From Edaphochlamys debaryana (lineage: Eukaryota > Chlorophyta > Chlorophyceae > Chlamydomonadales): 64,000 nucleotides of DNA. Shown here in pieces: positions 23,401 through 31,139 of the stretch. The notes beneath the pieces were generated by a model, which searched no databases, was not told where the DNA came from, and saw only the letters and a list, made by a program, of their open reading frames with translations. Every line of letters starts with the position of its first letter. The first letter of the stretch is position 1. The stretch is from assembly GCA_016858145.1 (NCBI GenBank), contig JAEHOE010000003.1, positions 558,001 to 622,000 of the forward strand, in the 5' to 3' direction. Made by a program: the position numbers and the translations under genes.

Positions 23401-26400
23401 CTCCTGGCGCACTCGGCTCTGGCTCTGCAACCGGTACACGGACAACGCCATCCGCTTCTGCGCCCTAGCGGCAGCCCCGGCTTCGAGCAAGGGGGGGGTA
23501 GAGTCCAAGCCCGAGTCCAAGCCCGAGCCCGAGTCCAAGCTCTCCTCGTCTTCAAACCTGCTCGAGCCGGCCCCGCCGCTCGCGACCAAGCCCGAGGTCT
23601 GCGCCGACGCCACCGCGCAGGACAAGCAACCCGCCTCCGCCAACGGTGATCCCGCTCCCGGCCCCGCCGGCGAACGGAGGAAGGAGGAGCTGCCCGACAG
23701 CAAGTACAGTGCGACTCCGCGCCAGCTGCCCCTCTGGGTCAAAGCCAACACCCCCGCCAAGCGCAGCATCAACGGGCCCGGCGCCGCCGGTCGCAGCCCC
23801 GCTACGGAGCCCCTCGAGACTGGTGAGTCCTCGGCTCCCGGCACCGCCGGTACTGAGTCGCAGGCCAAGGGCTCCAGCTCCCTCCCCAGCTGCGGCCTGA
23901 TGGACCACGACGTCTACGGCGTGTCCTTCGCTCGCGCCCTGCACCTGCTCTGCGATCTCGGTGCTCGCACTGTTGCTTACGGTGCCACCACCTTCGGAAT
24001 CTGGGTTCCCCTCCCGCTCTGCCCCAGGGCCATCGCGCGCCTGATCGCGGCCAGCCCTGTCTACGGCCCCGTGCAGCCGTACGACACCTTCGGTGCCAAC
24101 ACCACCGACACCGAGGACGAGGACTGGCACTCGACCAGCAGTGAGGAGGAGTCTGATGATGACGCGGAGCTGGACGAGCAGCTGGATGACTGGATGGAGC
24201 ACGTCCAGTGGAGGCTGGGCTGCATGATCCTGCGCCGCGTCACGCGCAGCATCAACCGCAAGCTGGCCCGCCAAGCGAGGCGCGAGCTGCGCCGACAGGA
24301 GGAGCTGCGTGCGCAGGCCTTCGCTGCTATGGAGCTGGCGCGTCGCCGGTACCAAAGCCTGGTCAAGCGTCAGTTCCTGCAGCTACGGGCGGAGCGCTGG
24401 GCGGCCGCGGCGGGCGCCAAGGTGTCCAAGCGCAAGTACGCACCGCCCGACACCAACACCAAGTCGGCGACTCCGGCGCGCTGGCGCCTCAACAGCTACA
24501 AGACCTTCACCTTCGCCATCGTGATGCTGGTCTTCCTGGGCTGCTGGCGGCTGTCGGACGCGACGCCCAACTGCGTTCCGCATCCGGCTTACCCTCAGGG
24601 GGGGCAGTGGCTGGCTCCGAGCTGGGCGCAGCTAGAGCAGTCACCCGCCACCACCCCGCTGGAGCAAGCCATGCGGCGCATCCAGCTGCGTGACCCGGCA
24701 CCGCCGGCGAGGCGCTCGCCGCCCCAGGCCCCGCCTGCGGGCTCGCCCTTGGCTGAAACACCTCCAGCAGAACCACCGAGCACCCTTGTCACGGGCACCG
24801 CACATGCAAACGCATCTAGTGTAGGGAGGCCTGCGGCTCCGCCGACAGAGCCGCCTGACGTAGCTGCGTCAAGGCCCTCGGCCGCCATTGTCACGACTCC
24901 TGATGGGGCTAGGGCACCGCCCGAAGACTCCACCTTAGTTAAGCAGGAAGCAGGCTACACTTTATGCATTCGACCTGATATGACTGAGGAGCAGCGCGAT
25001 AGCCTCAAGACGCTGTTCTCCAAATATGACCACTTGTTTGCTAGGAGCCTCAAGGACATTGGTTGCTACCGGGGGGAGTTGGGGCCAGTGAGACTCGAAC
25101 TCAAGCACAACAACCCAATATTTGAAGCGCCGCGACGACATTCGGCTGCCGAGCGGTTGGTCGAGGATGCCAAGTGCCGCGAGCTGTACGACATTATCGA
25201 GCCGTCCAACTCCACGCAGTACGCGATGAATGTAACCCTGCCACGTAAGAAGGGAATTGACGGTTCGTACGAATCCAACGAGTACCGCTATTGTGCGGAC
25301 GCGCGCCGTATAAATGCAGCGAGCGTGCGCGATTATTTCCGGCCGCCAGCGCCGGAAGACCTGTTCGATCGCATCCTGGGCGCGCGATTCATTACTAAGT
25401 GCGACTGCCGTGCCGCGTTCAACCAACTGCCGCTCGCCGAGGAGGATCGCGATAAGACCTCGTTCTGGTGGAACAACACCCTCTGGCGGTACAAACGGTT
25501 GATGTACGGCGCCGTCAACGCCACGGCAGCTTGGCAGCGAGTACTTTCGCACCACGTGCGGAAGTACGGCCTGCAGGACTGCGTGTACCTTTTTGTCGAC
25601 GACGCCGCAGTGACCGGCCGTACGGCAGAGGAGCACGAGCAGAATCTCGCGCGGTTCCTCGCAATGTTGGACGAGATCAACATCAAGCTGCATCCCGACA
25701 AGACCGTAGTCGCGGCAGACAAGATAGAGTTCCTAGGCCACATGGTGAGCGCTGACGGGCTCCGCCCGGTTCAGGCCAAGGTCGCTGCGATCCAAGCCAT
25801 CCAGCCCCCTCGCTCGCTGACCGAGCTCCAAGCCCTGCTCGGCCTCTGCAACTACTATCGTTGCTACATCCCCCGCTTCGCCTGCATCGCCAACCCGCTC
25901 TACGAGCTCACCAAGAAGGGCGTCACGTGGGGTCCCGAGACCTGGCAGCCGCGCCACCAGGAGGCCTTGGACCAGCTCAAGGCCGAGTTCTCGACCAACG
26001 ACCGGCTGCTGCGCAAGCCTGATCCCAACCGTCAACTGATCCTGCACACTGACTTTTCCAATGTAGGCATTAGCGCCGTCCTAGGCCAACTGGATGACGA
26101 AGGGCACGAGTACATGGTCGCCTGCATCTCGCGCTCACTCAACGTGCACGAGCGCAACTACACCTCCTACAAGGGTGAGATGCTGGCTGCCTGCTGGGCA
26201 ATGAAGATGCTGCGCCCCTACCTGATAGGCCCACGCTTCATCCTGGTCACCGACCACGCGCCCCTGCTCTGGCTGATGGAGAACCAAAACCTGGTAGGGC
26301 AGTACGCTCGCTGGGCGCTCTTGATGCAGGAGTACGACTTCGATGTCGCCCATCGGCCAGGCCAGCTCCACTATAACGCAGACACCCTCAGCCGCTCACC

Positions 26401-29400
26401 TCTGACCTCGAGCGCTGATGGCTCCGGAGCCCGCATGGACGAGGACTCCGACGCCAAGCCGCCGCCACCTCGGCTCGTCCCGTATCCGACCGTCACGCCC
26501 TCGGCGCAACCCACGGTGCTCATGTCTGCAGTCCAAGCCCTGGCGCTGCGCGCTCGAGAGGAGTACTCCCTGCTGGCCACCGTCACGGGACAGGGCTCCG
26601 CCCTCGCTCCCTCTCCTGACGAGTGGCTCGCTGGCGGCAACGGCACGGCCTCTGACCCCGCCGAGCGTTTCGCCGACCCCGAGTGCACTGCGGCTCAGCT
26701 CCAGACCCGACAGGCCAACCTCACCGCCAACCGCGTCGTGCGTGAGGCCCGAGACGCCCTTCGGGCGACCTCGCTTTCGCCGCCGCGTCCCCGCCGAGTT
26801 GCCGAGGGCCGCACCGCCGCCCTCGACACCAGCCTGCTCTCGCACCACTTCTTAGAGCATGCCCTCACGGAAGGGCTGGTAGTCGTGGAGTGCGGCACCT
26901 CCGCCGCCACGGGCCTCGAGGCCTGCCTCCGGGCGGGTTGGACCGTGCGCCGTTATCACACCCTAGGTGCGCCCGCGCAAGAGCATTCGCTGCTGCGCCG
27001 CCGCCTAGGCTGGCTCCGTGCCTCCTTTCCCCGACAGCTTCGCGGCTCCGCCGTTGAAAGCCCCTGGGCCGCGCTGCCGCCCGGTCCGCTCACCAACGAC
27101 CACCTCCTTGCTGCTTCCGCCAGGTCAGGGCAGCAATGGTTAGTGCTCGGCAACATAGACTCGACCCTGGCTCCGCCAGATAGAGTGCTAGAGCTCCTTG
27201 GCAGGCTCCAAGAGCTGCAACCCCGACTCCCGCCCGGCTTCCTGCTGGAGCGCGAGCCTCCAGCGTCTGCGGACACGCCCTTCGGGACCTGCCTCACGCT
27301 GGACACCGCTGCCATGGGCAGGGCCCAGCACTCGCTGCGCGCCTTCTGCACCAACCTCGCGGCTCCCGAGCACCTGCGCAAGGTGGCAACATCCGGTGCC
27401 TGGAGCCCCAGCAACCTCTCGGCAGCCGCAGCGGCACCCACGCGCCGCCTGCCCCTCTGCGAGGCACCCCTCAGCGAGCCCTACTCGGCCTGCGACGTGC
27501 CGGGTCGCCCCGTCACCGTCTTCCCACCGGGCAACCCCGCCGCTATCCAGCTAGCCTCCACCGCCTCGGCCGTGCCGTCGCCGCTGCTGCCAGAGGAGGT
27601 AGCCGCCCTGACCGGCCTGGAGCCTGCTTCGCTGCTGGAGCGGCGCAACGACGGCACCCTCGCCGTGCCCTCCGCCATCGACGCCCTGCAGCAGGGTCTG
27701 CAAACTCCAGCTGCTGCACGCATCTTTCTCTGCGCACAAGCCCTTCAACGCGCTTTCGTCACCCCGCACCACATGGCTCGCATGCCACCTCAGCAGGCGC
27801 CACCGGCTGCCCCGCTGGGGGGGGGTAGGGAGATTGAAAACAACACAGCGGCGCAGCCTGCAACCCTGGTCACCACCGTGCTGCAGCACCACCAATCCAA
27901 CGAGCACTGGACTTCTGCCCTGGTCTCGGCCGTCGCCGACGCACAGGAGTCCCGCTACTGCGACCCTTGGGAGGACAAGCAACTGCTCCACTACCTCGCC
28001 CAGGGCACCTGCCCCGCCGGCATTGTCGGAGAAGCGGCTAGACGAGTGGCGCGTCGTGCTATCAATTACCGTTTCGACGACCGGAGCAACCGCCTGTACC
28101 GCCGTATGCCCAACAGCACCAGGCGCGAAGTACCTCCACCTGAGCGCCGCCAAGCCATCATCCAGGAGGCCCACCACCGCCTGGGGCACTGGGGAGCTCG
28201 CCGCACCCTATGCCTGGTCCAGAACGGCTACTGGTGGCAAGGCATGTCCAGGGACGTTGAGTATGTGGTGCAGCGCTGCCCCCTGTGCGATCGGGCCAAC
28301 ACCGTTGGCAACGTCACTCCGCCCGAGCTGCACCCCCTGCCAATCCGTGGGCCCTTCTTCCGCTGGCACGTGGACCTGGCTGGGCCTCTCACGCGCACGA
28401 GCTCCGGCTACGAGTACGTCATGGTTTGCGTCGAGGCTTGGACCAAGCACGTGGAGATGATCCCGCTTCGCTCCAAGGGCTCCGAGGAGGTGGCCAACGC
28501 TTTCCTAGCCAACGTCCTGGCCCGCTTCTCGGCGCCCGCCGAGGTGGTGACCGATGGAGGCACCGAGTTCCAAGGCGCCTTTGCCGCCCTGCTCGAACAA
28601 TGCTTCATCGACCATCGTCACACGTCGCCCAACCACCCGCAGGCCAACGGCGCTGCGGAAAGGGTCGTGCAGGTCTGCAAACGCTCTCTGCGCAAGTACT
28701 GCGCTCAGTACGCCTCCGCCGAACGCTGGGACGAGTACCTGCCTTGGGTCCTGATGGGCTACCGCTGCTCCCCTCAGAAGTCCACCGGCAAATCCCCATT
28801 TGAGCTCATGTACGGCGCACCGCCTGCTGTGCCCCTCGGCGCCGCCGAGCTGTGGGCAGAGGCGATCGACCCTGATGCCGATCCGCAACGGGCCGACCAA
28901 CTCGTCATGCTGCGCTCACACAACGTGCAACAGGCCGCGCCTTTCAACGGCCAGAACCTGCTGACGGCGCAATGGCGAGACCGCCACAACTACGCCCGCG
29001 TGCGAGCTGGCGGTTACAAGCCCCGCTTCACCAAATTCAACGTGGGCGACTATGTCTACGTCATCCTGCGCAATCAAAACAACACGCTCCAACTGCCCGT
29101 CCGCGACACTGTGCTCCGCATTGTGGCCGTGAGCCCAGAGGGAGTTGCCGAGCTGATGGGCCGCGATGGCACCATCCGCAAGGAGCACGTGAGCAACCTT
29201 GCTCCCTGCCACCTCCAGGACCTGGACCCAATCGTCGATCCCCGCATTGCAGTGCCGCCGCTGGACCTGCCCTGCGAGATCTGTGCCTTCCCAGGCGACG
29301 AATCCAAGATGGTCATGTGCGACGGGTGCGGCACCGGCTGGCACCTGTACTGCCTTCGACCCCCGCTCCAGCGCGTGCCCCGCGGCACCTGGACTTGCCC

Positions 29401-30409
29401 CGACTGCCATGCTCGCGGCGTGACACCGGCAACAATCGATCAGCTGCCTGCCCCCGTACCGCGCGAGACACCGCAGCCGCAGATCTTCCCCTCCGCTCAG
29501 GCGCGCCGTCGACTCGGCGAGGCCAAAGCGCTGGAGGGCGTTCCCTGCTCCCGCAAGGTCCGAGACCCCGCGACCAACACCTTCGTGAACCGTAGGGGCA
29601 CCCTGCACTACAAGTCGGACGAGCCGCACTCTCGCCCCATTGAAGCGCGCTACACTGACGGCACCGCGGAGCGCCTGACTCTGCGAGCAGCCAAAGCATG
29701 CGCTCAACCGTCCGCCACGGCCCTCGTCGCGGCGGCTGGGGCCCCGCCCTTAGTCTTGCCCGACACATGGGACCTGTCCTCGCCCGGCGCCCGAGCTGCT
29801 GCGCTGTTGCAGCTGCGCTCCGTGCCCGGGCTGGCCTCCAGCCTGCCTGAGTCCTTTTCCACGGGTGCGCACCCTGCGCCCGCTGAGGAGGCGCTCAACC
29901 TGCTTCTGGACCACCTGGACGCAAGCCGATCGCCCGTCATTCTGGACCCGTGCGCCGGCGACGAGACCTTGGCCAACGCGCTCCGCGCGAGAGGCTACTC
30001 CGTCTGCGCCAACGGGGGCCGGGCCACCGAGGCCCCGGGCTGGCCCCGCTTGGATCCCCTACAACCTGGGACCTACCGCCGCCTCGCCACGCCCGGCGAG
30101 TCCTGGCTCATCATCTCTGCTCCGCACCCGGAGCTTCTGCCCTTCTGGCTGCCCCTGGCCGTCGCCATGGTGCCGCTAGTCGTGGCCTTCATCCCACGGC
30201 GCATGCTTACGGCCCCGCCGGACGCATGGGCCGCCCTGCTCAACACCTTCACGGAGGACGAGCGGCTGGCCATCATCACTGGAGACACCTGCGGATACGT
30301 CAACGGAAAGCCTGGAGCTTGGCTGTTAGTGTTCCGGGATGCGACCATGAGGGCGCAGCTGATGAGGGGTATCGGGAAGGGACGCGCTGGGCACTGGGTG
30401 CATGCGTAG
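17432..30409 (+). CDS. Retroelement gag-pol polyprotein with integrase, PHD finger and methyltransferase-like regions
   Basis: One frame of 4325 codons counted from a GTG at 17432; stops at 17246 and 17408 bound it and the first in-frame ATG is at 18362 (codon 311). Domains in order (residues from 17432): Pro/Ala-rich leader; gag capsid-like helices; CCHC zinc knuckle at 640 (CSFCNAKHHSVDFC); Tyr/Gly/Pro-rich tract; protease-like region with DTA at 1881 and VFGRPFL; Glu/Asp-rich and Arg-rich coiled segment; hydrophobic helix about 2359-2374; reverse transcriptase with FVDD at 2721-2724; RNase H (HTDFSN, Asp2874); cytosine-methyltransferase-like region about 3149-3320; integrase zinc finger from 3581; integrase core Asp3648, Asp3708, Glu3743; PHD finger from 3948; a second methyltransferase-like motif (DPCAGDE) about 4170. 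Catalytic residues look intact, so it may be active. Confidence 0.93.
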   Translation: MSPGTACVFARRFASDFSFVRWRRALRTPRLDRSGPRPRCDLASKESSRKSKQQTASGADRRGPAAAPLPIPQLTPVSTTASRAAARELRRQEEQEANLPIDRLAALLNARNAGTPIRSAPASPTRGRGRADPRAATTALRGNPLFEQDPTGSAGAGPSNSGGSGEPQHRRAPSADLATEATRNDVAGPSGSNSGSSAAEASSGPGPARVPSPPAPQPSAAGALPALAEELGHRLPAPPDAPGEQQDLGPGPAPADQAQPPQPVAAGALDVAPAEEGDGEQPPPAPALPAPAPAAQLAPRAPPRWSEDEDMGDRNCPSFDAKPTSLPAFLQSARLFVKQWAMSDRGDNKALIAELILAGMAGGLTKDGGNNLNLVVQGWCATEGTEALTEHKDKWTLLHAGVANPPEYKGQAKLPDLKLDACEYLLEALAKKFGREDPTSKKSYDNFGVEPLEDPMTAGARFLSIVRPISEASISRRVRTERWLRAVMESHWVKASFMNDTIKVSYLGKEDSDPTAWDLAKAIVRCHEIYSAFRVEQEAADSKVKDPKKVKAFATSAGPVSESTSAPGAGSADIARLSSQIERMANSVSALATHSGRQDHGKGYGGQAGGRQQLQQSSGGSKPRWPKAEPGPATGSTGDCSFCNAKHHSVDFCSANAKAGNLTALPGHPKSINMDNAWAELVRKKPEYAALLSAPRQQQPQGDRPRRQDYAKPKDNNRGKGNPQHAAYAAEASPYLQSQAPPAALHYGQGPASYGYGYGYSTPPPLSYGHSYGYGQGPPAPPAGAFASSASFRAPAAPPPGVPPPPSWPMGYGAPPFSHPPPSSYAPSSASALHTDVLSVAQHPYNSTFVTYVEYGSPGAALATSASVSQLGGGMSACNSVGSFASKETGPAVSPTGPPTPIQGQTVWPPQASSTAAFNTAKEPMPASFRQLPPGPLPSSMRLPPVEQVSFSHMKDGSSNVRFGPMAPGKTAAALEILGKMMAELLDLLKAPEVMPEASALACSSAAATAGSKMEEIRQYLKSELASSLHYVDNSDPKRGAGLLKADGTLIFPPGIGPDTMCNTVGLMVQSLYESLGVKLEPCNAGVKSLRQSSRPLGIARVWNVITPGTASELRVCGDFLVVPDDWASGLFTMLWGGPLFHQCGMLYDYYPRPHLRFRSGLHQGDETINGHVALVPAPPELEKVAASLRACYATALLPFEPSPPPVAEAKAQPKTVSVRIPTMRFDPSDYARPLASSLGLSDRRIRIWDWSPTDGASVAFATSLDTAEELDEEEMLVYEDEELAEADARGELSGSQLEEVQPHHTQAPTSAASAPPKGVPEIQALATHDQPRRPASSRDEGRQSNLGRSRSRDRGAESRGRDHERERSGDRQPRRSGSGGAGGRRPSGSPQRSRSRSPGTPGRLSGSRRPCTLCSCLREATKLQAYRDLAIFPGHENYRGAGPRLGNPLRYPPWSRHSQDYCLLHALLGGPTLLRWTPELQDSLSSLDIKGFFQPINEVDLQPWPEDLPALPLAKAYDRGDKQLRRECRWTEEVLARMGPDLDRPNVSVYRQSERHIHSSTHFIGAYIDWCRKLRDWLAFKGQTIGWREQRPLPAPQPAPPPPRKERSRPSEVPPAAAAGPSTSATPQRDAAAAGPSGSAQVRNREALEAGAQAPPAVPSPKRQATATPATRAPPAALEVAASADQGPRPAGAKPVPTAPVLAAALASRYPYLPPPLPAPAVRDALVPPLPAEQPGSDPQALPVSQQAYMWRRASAIMVGDVTFGEGCADTYQRYTEREAAVALPRPPPPVCVLASVCYHGSSLTDDVTPMDRNDLCTGLLFGDNERSRWESQGLPKIEITCAGFDITPASYSVDMGLTGTGCLMRQDLFDGVPVAVLQDTAVATAGLYHEDEGIKVFGARGVKKSLYSTKRTARDVRIFINGTLGCDGAPNDPAAIMVQVPVAPVLPVEDLPYGIVFGRPFLSLLRANISVRTSGDEYWLSYPVDDTASWRTRLWLCNRYTDNAIRFCALAAAPASSKGGVESKPESKPEPESKLSSSSNLLEPAPPLATKPEVCADATAQDKQPASANGDPAPGPAGERRKEELPDSKYSATPRQLPLWVKANTPAKRSINGPGAAGRSPATEPLETGESSAPGTAGTESQAKGSSSLPSCGLMDHDVYGVSFARALHLLCDLGARTVAYGATTFGIWVPLPLCPRAIARLIAASPVYGPVQPYDTFGANTTDTEDEDWHSTSSEEESDDDAELDEQLDDWMEHVQWRLGCMILRRVTRSINRKLARQARRELRRQEELRAQAFAAMELARRRYQSLVKRQFLQLRAERWAAAAGAKVSKRKYAPPDTNTKSATPARWRLNSYKTFTFAIVMLVFLGCWRLSDATPNCVPHPAYPQGGQWLAPSWAQLEQSPATTPLEQAMRRIQLRDPAPPARRSPPQAPPAGSPLAETPPAEPPSTLVTGTAHANASSVGRPAAPPTEPPDVAASRPSAAIVTTPDGARAPPEDSTLVKQEAGYTLCIRPDMTEEQRDSLKTLFSKYDHLFARSLKDIGCYRGELGPVRLELKHNNPIFEAPRRHSAAERLVEDAKCRELYDIIEPSNSTQYAMNVTLPRKKGIDGSYESNEYRYCADARRINAASVRDYFRPPAPEDLFDRILGARFITKCDCRAAFNQLPLAEEDRDKTSFWWNNTLWRYKRLMYGAVNATAAWQRVLSHHVRKYGLQDCVYLFVDDAAVTGRTAEEHEQNLARFLAMLDEINIKLHPDKTVVAADKIEFLGHMVSADGLRPVQAKVAAIQAIQPPRSLTELQALLGLCNYYRCYIPRFACIANPLYELTKKGVTWGPETWQPRHQEALDQLKAEFSTNDRLLRKPDPNRQLILHTDFSNVGISAVLGQLDDEGHEYMVACISRSLNVHERNYTSYKGEMLAACWAMKMLRPYLIGPRFILVTDHAPLLWLMENQNLVGQYARWALLMQEYDFDVAHRPGQLHYNADTLSRSPLTSSADGSGARMDEDSDAKPPPPRLVPYPTVTPSAQPTVLMSAVQALALRAREEYSLLATVTGQGSALAPSPDEWLAGGNGTASDPAERFADPECTAAQLQTRQANLTANRVVREARDALRATSLSPPRPRRVAEGRTAALDTSLLSHHFLEHALTEGLVVVECGTSAATGLEACLRAGWTVRRYHTLGAPAQEHSLLRRRLGWLRASFPRQLRGSAVESPWAALPPGPLTNDHLLAASARSGQQWLVLGNIDSTLAPPDRVLELLGRLQELQPRLPPGFLLEREPPASADTPFGTCLTLDTAAMGRAQHSLRAFCTNLAAPEHLRKVATSGAWSPSNLSAAAAAPTRRLPLCEAPLSEPYSACDVPGRPVTVFPPGNPAAIQLASTASAVPSPLLPEEVAALTGLEPASLLERRNDGTLAVPSAIDALQQGLQTPAAARIFLCAQALQRAFVTPHHMARMPPQQAPPAAPLGGGREIENNTAAQPATLVTTVLQHHQSNEHWTSALVSAVADAQESRYCDPWEDKQLLHYLAQGTCPAGIVGEAARRVARRAINYRFDDRSNRLYRRMPNSTRREVPPPERRQAIIQEAHHRLGHWGARRTLCLVQNGYWWQGMSRDVEYVVQRCPLCDRANTVGNVTPPELHPLPIRGPFFRWHVDLAGPLTRTSSGYEYVMVCVEAWTKHVEMIPLRSKGSEEVANAFLANVLARFSAPAEVVTDGGTEFQGAFAALLEQCFIDHRHTSPNHPQANGAAERVVQVCKRSLRKYCAQYASAERWDEYLPWVLMGYRCSPQKSTGKSPFELMYGAPPAVPLGAAELWAEAIDPDADPQRADQLVMLRSHNVQQAAPFNGQNLLTAQWRDRHNYARVRAGGYKPRFTKFNVGDYVYVILRNQNNTLQLPVRDTVLRIVAVSPEGVAELMGRDGTIRKEHVSNLAPCHLQDLDPIVDPRIAVPPLDLPCEICAFPGDESKMVMCDGCGTGWHLYCLRPPLQRVPRGTWTCPDCHARGVTPATIDQLPAPVPRETPQPQIFPSAQARRRLGEAKALEGVPCSRKVRDPATNTFVNRRGTLHYKSDEPHSRPIEARYTDGTAERLTLRAAKACAQPSATALVAAAGAPPLVLPDTWDLSSPGARAAALLQLRSVPGLASSLPESFSTGAHPAPAEEALNLLLDHLDASRSPVILDPCAGDETLANALRARGYSVCANGGRATEAPGWPRLDPLQPGTYRRLATPGESWLIISAPHPELLPFWLPLAVAMVPLVVAFIPRRMLTAPPDAWAALLNTFTEDERLAIITGDTCGYVNGKPGAWLLVFRDATMRAQLMRGIGKGRAGHWVHA

Positions 30410-30606
30410 ATAGGGTGGTGAACGGAGGGAGATGAGTTCTGCTGGCGGTAGCCTGGTGAGGACACTTAGCGAGCATGGGGGAGGATTGAGGTTTCTCTGC
30501 TGGAGGGAACTGTTGTGTACAGCCTGAGCGAACTGCTTCTGACTTAGCGTATGGCCTCGAGGCCGCCTGACTTCGCGTTGTTGGCTCTAGAGTCGCCAAG
30601 GGGGGG
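30410..30606 (+). promoter_or_regulatory. Retroelement 3' untranslated stretch ending in a polypurine tract
   Basis: About 190 bases separate the polyprotein stop from B1. The last nine bases (30598-30606, AAGGGGGGG) are all purine, the usual primer site for plus-strand DNA synthesis in LTR elements. The tract abuts B1 rather than A2, so the reverse-transcribed terminal unit would start with B. Confidence 0.6.
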
Positions 30607-30656
30607 AGTTCGGTCAGCCGGCTGCACTTTGCCGTAGCCCATAGTGTGTCCTGACA
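30607..30656 (+). repeat. Terminal repeat B1
   Basis: 50 bases from AGTTCGGTCAGCC to GTGTCCTGACA, identical to 31090-31139. It follows the purine tract and is separated from A2 by the dinucleotide GC. Confidence 0.93.
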
Positions 30657-30658
30657 GC

Positions 30659-31089
30659 TGACAGGGCACAGTACTGTCGCTGTCACAGTATGGTTGCCGG
30701 TTGTGAGTTGAGGTGGGATGCCGGGGATTTGTGGTTGGTCTGCTGGTTTGTGCTGGAGGGTACGTCTAGGGTCGTGACTAGGGTTGTGACACCAGGGTTT
30801 GCCTCGTGGGACACGTGGCATGAGCACCTGAGGTACGGCAATGAACCCTTCCGATCGGGGGGACTTAGGCGAACGCCCGGCTTCCGACTGGCAAGTCGGA
30901 AGCACTGCTGCTGCTACCACGACGACTGAAACTACTAGAGTGTTGCTGCTCTGCTGCCTCTAGCGCCTGCGGCGTAGTCTCTGTGCCATCCGACGACCCC
31001 CGAGGAGCCTTCGCTCGACCCAGCTGCTGAGCCTCGGCGCTGGTCCTAGAAGTGAGCCCAGGCACCGCCTGCGTCTTTGCTCGCCGATT
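30659..31089 (+). repeat. Terminal repeat A2
   Basis: 431 bases identical to A1 at 17039-17469, offset by exactly 13620. It is joined without spacer to B2 at its right end. Confidence 0.93.
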
Positions 31090-31139
31090 AGTTCGGTCAG
31101 CCGGCTGCACTTTGCCGTAGCCCATAGTGTGTCCTGACA
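31090..31139 (+). repeat. Terminal repeat B2 (right end of retroelement)
   Basis: 50 bases identical to B1. The element ends here in CTGACA, followed by the right AGCC target duplication (31140-31143) and then sequence that continues the duplicated arm as in copy B. Confidence 0.93.

Larger units (their letters stand above)
17039..31139 (+). mobile_element. Ty3/Gypsy-like retroelement with split direct terminal repeats (complete, 14.1 kb)
   Basis: The element begins TGACAG and ends CTGACA, flanked by AGCC duplications. Its internal part is one open frame of about 13 kb. The terminal sequences are A1 (17039-17469) at the left, and B1 (30607-30656), a GC dinucleotide, A2 (30659-31089) and B2 (31090-31139) at the right. 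A1 equals A2 over 431 bases and B1 equals B2 over 50 bases, by eye without a difference, so the insertion looks recent. A purine tract (30598-30606) abuts B1. No clear tRNA-primer site (TGG...) follows A1. The 4-bp duplication fits the DDE integrase encoded inside. The repeat order matches Ngaro/DIRS-type elements, which normally carry a tyrosine recombinase; none was recognised here. Confidence 0.92.

Noticed and set aside
17400..30400. Many open frames of 60-360 codons on the opposite strand or other frames of the retroelement
   Set aside because: All are shadows of the single GC-rich polyprotein frame; none has a domain.
17039..31139. Classifying the element as a DIRS/Ngaro tyrosine-recombinase retroelement
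   Set aside because: The repeat order fits, but the polyprotein has an HHCC finger and DDE integrase core, and the insertion has a target duplication; no tyrosine recombinase motif was found.
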